Assembly: GCF_000717335.1 (NCBI RefSeq)
Contig: NZ_JNYZ01000037.1
Location: 59,341 to 123,340, forward strand
Source of the DNA: Amycolatopsis jejuensis
GTDB lineage: Bacteria; Actinomycetota; Actinomycetes; Mycobacteriales; Pseudonocardiaceae
DNA: 64,000 nt
Direction: 5' to 3'
The position numbers were made by a program, and so were the translations under genes. Shown here piece by piece: positions 58,760 through 64,000 of this stretch. Position 1 is the first letter of the stretch; the number at the start of each line of letters is the position of its first letter. The notes below the pieces were generated by a model. That model was not told the DNA's origin and searched no databases. It was given only the letters and a program-made list of their open reading frames with translations.

Positions 58760-60301
58760 TCAGCGCGCCGGGAAAACCGGCAGCGTGACGCGCGACGCCC
58801 GGGTCGCGTCGTGGAACACCTCGAACCGGTTCGGAACGCCGTCCACCGCGGACGAAACCGGCTCCCCGGTTCCGTGGTTCCGGGCGAACCGGGGGAACGC
58901 GCCACCGGCCACCTGAACGCGCAGCCGGTGCCCGCGGCGGAAGCGGTACGCCGTCGGGTCGAGCTCCACCTCGGCCTGCACCACGCCGTCGGCATCCGGT
59001 TCCAGCATGCCGGGACGCAGCCGCAGGATGCCGTCGGTGACGTTGCGCGAGATGCCGCTCCGGTCGACGTCGCAAAGCCGCACGTACACGTCTGCGTGCG
59101 CCAGCTCGGTCCGCACGAACACGGTGGCGGCGACGTCGCCGATCACGTCGAGATCAGCGACGAGCGGCTCGCCGGTGAACACCAGGACGTCGTTGCGCGC
59201 CTCGGCCGCCGAGTTGTCGCGCTGCTTGGTCTTCCCGGCGAGCAGCGGGCCGCCGACTGCCGGCGTGGGATCGGCCGGGTCGTACGTGAACGGCGTGGGC
59301 GCGGCTTCCCCGGGCACCGCCTCGCCGAGGCCGCCGATCGGGCGCAGATGAGCGGGGGTGGGTTGGACAGCGGGAGGCCATTCGTCGAAGTCGAGCCAGG
59401 TGGCCGCGTGCTGCAGGAAGACCCGTACGGGGGAGCGGTGCAGCTGCGCGCGGTCGCCCGCGAGATGCGCCCGCAGGAACCCGACCTGGTCCTGGATCAG
59501 CGTCCGCATTGCGCCCGGATCGCTGTGCGCCCACGGCCCGATGGTGATCCGCGGCTTCCGCCCGGCGTCCTGCAGGGTGCGGAAATCGCGCAGCTGGGTG
59601 CGCAGGAACAGGTCGTACCAGCCGGTGACCATGCTGACCGGCACGGCGAGCCCGGCGACCTCGGCGCTGTGGTCGGACATCGCCCAGAAGCCGTCGCCCG
59701 GCTCGGCATGGCCGGTGACGTCCCGCAGGAACTGCACCGGACGGCCGATCGCCGCCACGTCCGCACCGCCGATCGGCAGGTGCGCCATCGCCCGCCGGGT
59801 CCGCTTGGCCTGTACCGGATTCGGCAGCGCGGAGAACCGCTCCTCCTGCCTGCCGATGAGCGCCGACCACGACACCATGTTGTCCGCGGCGAGCGCCCCG
59901 CCCGGGTAGAACGTGCTGACGAACTCCGACGCGGTGACCCCGAGGCACACGGCTTCCAGCGGCGGGTCGAGGTACGGGCCGACTGCCCATTGGGTATGGC
60001 CGAGGTAGCTGGCACCGGCCATCGCGAGCCGCCCGTCGCACCAGGGCTGGGCGCGCAGCCATTCGGCGGTGGCCAGGCCGTCTTCGCGTTCCCGGTGGAA
60101 GGGGCGGAAGTCGCCCTCGGAGCCGAAGGTGCCGCGGGTGCTCTGGAGGACGGTCTGGAGGCCGTGGCGGGCGAAGGTGGTGCCGAGGAGTTTGGACAGC
60201 GGGCCGGTGCGGCCGTAGGGGGTGCGGATCAGCACTACCGGGCCGGTGGTTCGGCCGGGTGGGGTGTAGCGGTCGGCCAGGAGGTGGATGCCGTCGGGCA
60301 T
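58760..60301 (-). CDS. CocE/NonD-family alpha/beta hydrolase, 5' end separated by an IS element
   Basis: 513 residues from the first internal ATG (60301). X-Pro dipeptidyl-peptidase/CocE fold: nucleophile Ser98 in GASYLG, acid Asp in GWYDLF, His in GPWAHSD, then the C-terminal jelly-roll domain (LVADLDVIGDVAATVFVRTE ... YRFRRGHRLRVQVAGGAFPRF). Family members cleave esters or amides such as cocaine and glutaryl-7-ACA. The ATG lies within the conserved RIPMPDG motif, so the real N-terminus is upstream. An IS5-family element begins 59 bp upstream, and the native first codons reappear on its far side (61306-61333). The protein may be made from a start in or near the IS, or not at all. Confidence 0.85.
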   Translation of the reverse strand: MPDGIHLLADRYTPPGRTTGPVVLIRTPYGRTGPLSKLLGTTFARHGLQTVLQSTRGTFGSEGDFRPFHREREDGLATAEWLRAQPWCDGRLAMAGASYLGHTQWAVGPYLDPPLEAVCLGVTASEFVSTFYPGGALAADNMVSWSALIGRQEERFSALPNPVQAKRTRRAMAHLPIGGADVAAIGRPVQFLRDVTGHAEPGDGFWAMSDHSAEVAGLAVPVSMVTGWYDLFLRTQLRDFRTLQDAGRKPRITIGPWAHSDPGAMRTLIQDQVGFLRAHLAGDRAQLHRSPVRVFLQHAATWLDFDEWPPAVQPTPAHLRPIGGLGEAVPGEAAPTPFTYDPADPTPAVGGPLLAGKTKQRDNSAAEARNDVLVFTGEPLVADLDVIGDVAATVFVRTELAHADVYVRLCDVDRSGISRNVTDGILRLRPGMLEPDADGVVQAEVELDPTAYRFRRGHRLRVQVAGGAFPRFARNHGTGEPVSSAVDGVPNRFEVFHDATRASRVTLPVFPAR

Positions 60302-60360
60302 GGGGATGCGGAGGTCTTTGGCGATGTTCGGGGGTGGGGGGTCGGTGGGTGGGAGGCTTA

Positions 60361-61303
60361 GGGCGTGTCTGACAAAAGTTCCGTCTGTTGGCTGGGATGC
60401 TGGTGGTTGTGTCGCGGTTTCAGTTGCTGTCAGACGATCAGTGGGCGTTGATCGAGGATCTGCTGCCGGTTCGTACCGGTAAACGCGGACGCCCGTTCTC
60501 CGACGCGCGAGCGATGGTCGAAGGGATCATCTACCGGTATCGATGCGGGATCGCGTGGCGGGATGTTCCGGCGGTGTTCGGTCCGTGGCAGACGATCTGG
60601 ACCTGGCATCGCCGGATGGCCAGTGACGGAACCTGGGACACCGTGCTGCAGTGCCTGCTCACCGCCGCAGGCACTGCCGGGCTGGTCGATTGGTCGGTGT
60701 CGGTGGACTCGACGATCGCTCGTGCGCATCAGCACGCCACCAACATCACCCGCTCCACAGGGGGCTGGGTCGAACTACACGGATCTGCTGACCGAGCCGC
60801 CTGATCACGCGATCGGCCGCTCCCGAGGCGGGTGGAGCACCAAAGTGCACCACCTCGTCGACGGGAACGGCCGGCCGCTGGTGACAGTGGTCGGACCCGG
60901 CCAGGCCGGGGACGCACCGATGTTTCCGCACCTCATGCGACACCTGCAGGTCCGCCGAATGGGAGGTGGTCGGGCACGCACCCGGCCCGACCGCGTCCGC
61001 GGCGACAAGGCCTACTCTTCGCGGGCGATCCGCCGGCATCTGCGCGACCGCGGGATCGCCGCAGTGATTCCCGAACGGGCCGATCAGGCTGGGCACCGCA
61101 AACGCCGCGGTTCCCGCGGCGGTCGCCCGCCGGCATTCGATCCGGTGGACTACCGCGGGCGCAACGTGGTCGAACGCCGGTTCAACCTGGTCAAGCAATG
61201 GCGTGGGCTGGCAACTCGTTACGACAAGCTCGCCATCGTCTACCGGTCAGCGGTTGTCCTGCACGCCGTAATCACCTGGACCGACGCTTTGTCAGACACG
61301 CCC
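60361..61303 (+). mobile_element. IS5-family (IS427-type) insertion sequence, 943 bp
   Basis: Terminal inverted repeats of 16 bp, perfect: GGGCGTGTCTGACAAA at 60361-60376 and its complement at 61288-61303. Flanked by TA on both sides (60359-60360 and 61304-61305), the 2-bp target duplication expected for the IS427 group. Two overlapping reading frames encode the DDE transposase. It is inserted in the N-terminal coding region of the CocE hydrolase; removal of 945 bp (IS plus one TA) keeps the frame. Confidence 0.95.
60397..60804 (+). CDS. IS5-family transposase, upstream frame (orfA)
   Basis: About 135 residues from ATG 60397. DUF4096-type N-terminal domain of IS5 transposases (LSDDQWALIEDLLPVRTGKR, YRYRCGIAWRDVPAVFGPW, WTWHRRM) and the first catalytic Asp in VSVDSTIARAHQHA. 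It runs out of homology just after STGG and stops at 60804; the rest of the enzyme continues in the +1 frame. Confidence 0.9.
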   Translation: MLVVVSRFQLLSDDQWALIEDLLPVRTGKRGRPFSDARAMVEGIIYRYRCGIAWRDVPAVFGPWQTIWTWHRRMASDGTWDTVLQCLLTAAGTAGLVDWSVSVDSTIARAHQHATNITRSTGGWVELHGSADRAA

Positions 61304-61306
61304 TAG
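60761..61306 (+). CDS. IS5-family transposase, downstream frame (orfB)
   Basis: The C-terminal transposase domain: DHAIGRSRGGWSTKVHHLVD, the second Asp region RVRGDKAYSSRAIRR, and the Glu motif VVERRFNLVKQWRGLATRYD. It is +1 relative to orfA, and homology crosses over at a run of five G (60760-60764), where ribosomal slippage would join both halves into one protein of about 270 residues. The stop codon TAG is made from the target TA plus the next genomic G. No independent start with a ribosome-binding site is visible. Confidence 0.85.
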   Translation, partial: GAGSNYTDLLTEPPDHAIGRSRGGWSTKVHHLVDGNGRPLVTVVGPGQAGDAPMFPHLMRHLQVRRMGGGRARTRPDRVRGDKAYSSRAIRRHLRDRGIAAVIPERADQAGHRKRRGSRGGRPPAFDPVDYRGRNVVERRFNLVKQWRGLATRYDKLAIVYRSAVVLHAVITWTDALSDTP

Positions 61307-61333
61307 TGCGCGGTCGAGGAGTCGGGTCAGCAC
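61306..61333 (-). pseudogene. Detached first codons of the CocE hydrolase
   Basis: GTG at 61333 starts V-L-T-R-L-L-D-R-A and then meets the IS at TA. Joined across the IS, the text continues L-S-L-P-P-T-D into the intact frame ending in RIPMPDG, which is the expected CocE-type N-terminus. So this is the split 5' end of the gene at 58760-60301. Confidence 0.75.
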
Positions 61334-61380
61334 GGTGGTGACGTTACGCGTGGGTTTTGCTTGGGGCGGTTCGTTGCGGT

Positions 61381-61597
61381 GGGGGCACCCCGAAGCTGGA
61401 TTGTGACCGTGTTGGGGCTTCGGATCGGGGTGCAGGGCGGGGGCTGGCTGCCCGGGTCCGGGTGGGTGCCTCAGCTGCGGTTGGGGTCGCGGGGTCGCGG
61501 GCCTCGGGAAGGCTGTGAAGGGAACCTTCACGGAATGTGGCGGGCTGTGAAGGGAACCATGAGGGAATCTGATTCCGTGAAGGTGGCCTTCACGGAA
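61381..61597. repeat. Composite repeat element, hairpin-less copy, including dispersed palindrome copy 4
   Basis: 61381-61407 is identical to the complement of 28501-28527 over 27 bp; 61413-61470 matches the complement of 28385-28438 closely; 61512-61542 is a half palindrome and 61545-61597 a full one. Orientation is opposite to the 28-kb copy, and the 25-bp-stem hairpin present there is missing here. It sits between asparaginase and the detached CocE 5' end. Confidence 0.85.
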
Positions 61598-61600
61598 CGC

Positions 61601-62551
61601 TCACGCGGCCAGCTCTCGCGTGATGCGGAGGGTGGGGCTGGTAAACGGGGTGAGTAGCTCCGCAGAGACTCCGGCTCTAGCCAGGGCCGCGGCCAGTACA
61701 GCTGGCCTGGCGCGGTCGCTGCCGTCGGCGATTTTCAGGGCTACTGCGGTTCCGTTCGGCAGGGCGGCCAGCTGTACGGCCTCGAAACCGTCCTTCGCGA
61801 TCAGGCCTGGTACCGCCTGCATCAGCCGAGTCACGTCGCGTCTGCTGCCTGCCACCAGGTCCGGGTGTTGCCGGATTCCGTTGGCCACCAACGCTTCCGG
61901 TGAGCCGTCGGGAGCGGTCGCGATCTGCGAGGCGGCTCTCGCCAGGCCTCTCAAGGAGAGGGCGAACAGCGGCGCTCCGCAGCCGTCTTCGGCGACTCGC
62001 GGCACCGTTTGCCCGGTCATGTCCTCGACGGTTTCCCGGATTGCGCGCTGCAGCGGGTGTGCGGGATCGAGGTAGCCGTCGGTGTCCCATCGCTGCTCAC
62101 CGCAGACAGCCAGCATGGCTGCGTGCTTGCCGGAGCAGTTGTGCGCTAGGCGGGACGGACGGCGTCCGGCGGCAACCCACGTGTCCCGTTCCGCGGGGTC
62201 GTACGGCAGGTCGGCGGGATTTCCCAGGTCGTCCTCGGTGAACCCGCGGCTTGCGAGTACGGCGCCTGCCGCCTCGAGGTGCCTGGGTTCGCCGGAGTGG
62301 CTGGCTGCGGCGATCGCGTACCCGGGCGGGCCGAGCCGCAAGCCCAGCCGGGCCATTGCGGTCGCTTGCAGCGGTTTCGCGGTGGACCGTGGGTACATCG
62401 CGACGTCCGGGTCGCCTGCTTCGAAGATCGTCGAGCCGTCGGGGGCGAGTACGACGACCGAGCCGTGGTGGACGCCTTCGACCATCCCGTCCCGCAAGAG
62501 GTGCACCAGAGGCACGTGACGGGGTTCTCGTTGCTGGACTTCTTCGGTCAC
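61601..62551 (-). CDS. L-asparaginase, Rhizobium type (PF06089)
   Basis: 316 residues from GTG 62551. Motifs RSTAKPLQ (55-62), AAASHSGEPRH, HNCSGKHAAML and EDGCGAPLFALSL belong to the thermolabile/thermostable Rhizobium etli type asparaginases, which use Ser-Lys-Lys and Cys/Lys metal-site chemistry different from E. coli AnsB. Hydrolyses asparagine to aspartate and ammonia. The start overlaps the stop of the GntR gene by 4 bp (GTGA), so both are one operon and the regulator probably responds to asparagine or a related signal. Confidence 0.9.
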   Translation of the reverse strand: MTEEVQQREPRHVPLVHLLRDGMVEGVHHGSVVVLAPDGSTIFEAGDPDVAMYPRSTAKPLQATAMARLGLRLGPPGYAIAAASHSGEPRHLEAAGAVLASRGFTEDDLGNPADLPYDPAERDTWVAAGRRPSRLAHNCSGKHAAMLAVCGEQRWDTDGYLDPAHPLQRAIRETVEDMTGQTVPRVAEDGCGAPLFALSLRGLARAASQIATAPDGSPEALVANGIRQHPDLVAGSRRDVTRLMQAVPGLIAKDGFEAVQLAALPNGTAVALKIADGSDRARPAVLAAALARAGVSAELLTPFTSPTLRITRELAA

Positions 62552-63249
62552 TCGGGGGTTCCGCTCACGATGGTGGTCAGGGTCTGCTCGACGTGGTCGA
62601 GGTGCTCGGTCATCGCCGCCACGGCGGCCTCGGGGGTGCCGTCGGCGATCGCTGCGACGATTCGGCGGTGCTCGATGTTCGACTGGGTACGCCGTCCGCT
62701 CAGCTGGTTCAGGAACGCCGACTGCCGCGCCAGCGCGTCCCGGATCTCCTCGATGACCTTGGCGAACACCGGATTGCCCGACGCCCGCGCGATCGCGACG
62801 TGGAACTGCGAATCGAGCGCCACCCAGTCCGCCGGGCCGGTCTCGGCGTCCATCCGGTCGACGAGCTCGGCGAGCTGCGTGAGCTGGCCTGCGTCGCGGC
62901 GGCGGGCTGCGTAACCGGTGACCGGGACCTCGACGTGCCGGCGCACCTCGACCAGGTCGCGCGCGGAGTAGTCGCCGAACGTGGGGTTTTCGGGCGGGCC
63001 GGTGGCAGTGACGAAGGTGCCCCGCCCGGTGCGTGACACGGTCATCCCGAGTGCCTGCAACGCGCGCAACGCCTCGCGCACGACCGAGCGGCTGACCTCG
63101 TATTCGCTGCCCAGCGCCGCTTCCGACGGCAGCTTGTCGCCGACCTGGTACACGCCGTGCTCGATGTCGTGCCGGAGCCGCGCCAGTACGGCGTCCAGTG
63201 CGCTGACCCGCTGCGGCAGGCCAGCTGTCCGGCTGTCTGACAGGTTCAC
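62548..63249 (-). CDS. GntR/FadR-subfamily regulator of the asparaginase operon
   Basis: 233 residues from GTG 63249 (a TTG at 63285 would add 12 Pro/Asp-rich residues). Winged helix with [24 protein letters not shown] (written in two parts: [16 protein letters not shown] and [13 protein letters not shown]) and an FCD domain with metal-ligand Asp/His ([17 protein letters not shown] ... [12 protein letters not shown]). First gene of the pair with asparaginase, translationally coupled by overlap. Likely autoregulated; no clear palindrome was found in its upstream region. Confidence 0.88.
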   Translation of the reverse strand: MNLSDSRTAGLPQRVSALDAVLARLRHDIEHGVYQVGDKLPSEAALGSEYEVSRSVVREALRALQALGMTVSRTGRGTFVTATGPPENPTFGDYSARDLVEVRRHVEVPVTGYAARRRDAGQLTQLAELVDRMDAETGPADWVALDSQFHVAIARASGNPVFAKVIEEIRDALARQSAFLNQLSGRRTQSNIEHRRIVAAIADGTPEAAVAAMTEHLDHVEQTLTTIVSGTPE

Positions 63250-63653
63250 GCGATCATGGTCCGGGTCCGGCGGGTTCGGTGTCAAGGCGCGGACGGTTCA
63301 CGCTCCCGGGTGACAGCTGCGCCCCCGGTTTTTGTCGGTGGTGAGTGCGAGGGTGGTGGCAGCAGAAAGAGAGCAGGGAAGAGCGCCGGGACGAGAACCG
63401 GAAGAGAGAACGGGATGAGAGCACGGAGAGAGCACCGGCGAGCGCCGCCGGGAACGGATCCGGCCGCCGCCCGGCGAGTCGGAGCACCACGCACGGCCGG
63501 TGGAGAGGGAGGATGCCAGGGAGCTGTTCGAAGTCGAGCCGTAGTGCCGCGCCCGACTGCGGCGGACGAGGCGCTGCGGACTAGGGTGGGCAGCCCGGGC
63601 CCGCCGCGTCGACCGGAGCCGGGAAGCCGTCTGCCTAGGGGAGGTTTTCGCTG
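63250..63653. other. 404-bp region between the GntR gene and dnaE
   Basis: No gene supported. Bases 63360-63450 are strongly purine-rich on the plus strand (AGAAAGAGAGCAGGGAAGAG), a strand asymmetry unlike the neighbours. It should hold the divergent promoters of the GntR operon and dnaE. GGGGAGG at 63638-63644 is the dnaE ribosome-binding site. Confidence 0.45.
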
Positions 63654-64000
63654 GTGTCGAACGATTCTTTCGTGCACCTGCACGTTCACACCGAGTATTC
63701 GATGCTGGATGGTGCGGCGAAGATCGGCCCGTTGTTCGCGGAGGCGGCCCGGTTGGGGATGCCGGGGGCAGGCGTCGCAGCGGGGGTCGGACGAGTTCGG
63801 TGAGGGCGGCGATGTTTCCGGTGGTGGCGCGTATACGCATATGACGATGCTGGCGGAGAATGCGACGGGGTTGCGGAATCTGTTCAAGTTGTCGTCGTTG
63901 GCGTCGATGCAGGGGTATTACCGGAAGCCGCGGATGGATCGTGAGCTGATTGCGGAGAATGCGGCGGGGATCATTGCGACGACGGGGTGTCCGTCGGGTG
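63654..64000 (+). pseudogene. dnaE: DNA polymerase III alpha subunit, 5' part with internal deletion and frameshift, truncated by window
   Basis: GTG 63654 follows GGGGAGG. The first frame gives [19 protein letters not shown] and on to AARLGMP, the start of the DnaE PHP domain, then breaks into unrelated residues and stops at TGA 63801-63803. From 63766 the +1 frame reads [20 protein letters not shown] and on to [12 protein letters not shown] at the window end, again DnaE. The roughly 48 residues normally between (MTDHGNM ... EAY) are missing and the frame changes at GCCGGGGG (63761-63768). Either dnaE is broken here, another dnaE exists, or the assembly collapsed. G-ending codons are also more common here than in nearby genes. 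Confidence 0.8.

Overview
The window is very GC-rich, strongly C/G-ending in third codon positions and full of GTG/TTG starts, as in a high-GC actinobacterium. Mycothione reductase, AhpE next to DUF3052 and aceE, a PucR-type FasR beside fabD-fabH-acpP-fabF, an Lsr2-like protein and many TetR/GntR regulators point to the Pseudonocardiaceae. Amycolatopsis is my best guess; the genus is an inference.

Layout. 1-9.3 kb: MarR fragment, GNAT protein, methionine aminopeptidase, GntR/MFS divergon, mycothione reductase, M15 peptidase lipoprotein, secreted trypsin-like protease, ElaA-like acetyltransferase and a BioF-like enzyme that appears to lack its PLP lysine. 9.5-20 kb: DEAD-box helicase with a Gly/Arg/Ser/Tyr tail, RIO kinase, TetR-FAD monooxygenase pair with operator, DAO-type oxidoreductase, YaaA, GNAT, TetR/membrane-protein divergon, a low-complexity repeat tract and a VOC protein. 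20-28 kb: proS, a membrane-anchored protein, a membrane DUF2156 (MprF-like) transferase, HAD phosphatase, YjbQ and a two-component system. 28-36 kb: desaturase and its ferredoxin reductase divergent from a FabR/DesT-like TetR, lipoate ligase-like protein, an Lsr2-domain/H1-like-tail protein, a disulfide-reductase-type flavoprotein and another TetR. 36-55 kb: the core lipid and central-carbon block (DUF3145, fabF, acpP, fabH, fabD, fasR, then aceE) interrupted by an ABC exporter, a TM-helix protein, a PnuC-type transporter and several kilobases of tandem repeats. 55-64 kb: DUF3052, ahpE, tRNA-Val, class V aminotransferase/GntR, a CocE-type hydrolase split by an IS5-family element, asparaginase with a GntR, and the start of dnaE, which is interrupted here.

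How the parts fit. FasR plus fabDHPF forms the FAS II initiation/elongation core. AceE feeds it acetyl-CoA, and the desaturase/reductase/TetR module adjusts acyl unsaturation. Mycothione reductase and AhpE belong to thiol redox and peroxide defence. Many regulators sit divergently beside one target, with palindromes overlapping the start sites. At about ten genes a TAnnnT hexamer lies 6-7 nt before the start codon, which suggests leaderless transcription.

The most unusual observations are: (i) an IS whose precise removal restores the CocE reading frame across the junction; (ii) a dispersed palindrome (four copies), two copies of which belong to a roughly 220-bp composite element present with and without a perfect 25-bp-stem hairpin; (iii) the BioF-like enzyme with Thr at the PLP-lysine position; (iv) an Lsr2 dimerisation domain fused to a histone-H1-like tail; (v) an apparent deletion and frameshift in the PHP-domain region of dnaE; and (vi) many micro/minisatellites in gene-poor spacers, one between the aceE stop codon and its probable terminator. 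All calls come from reading the sequence; no database search was run.
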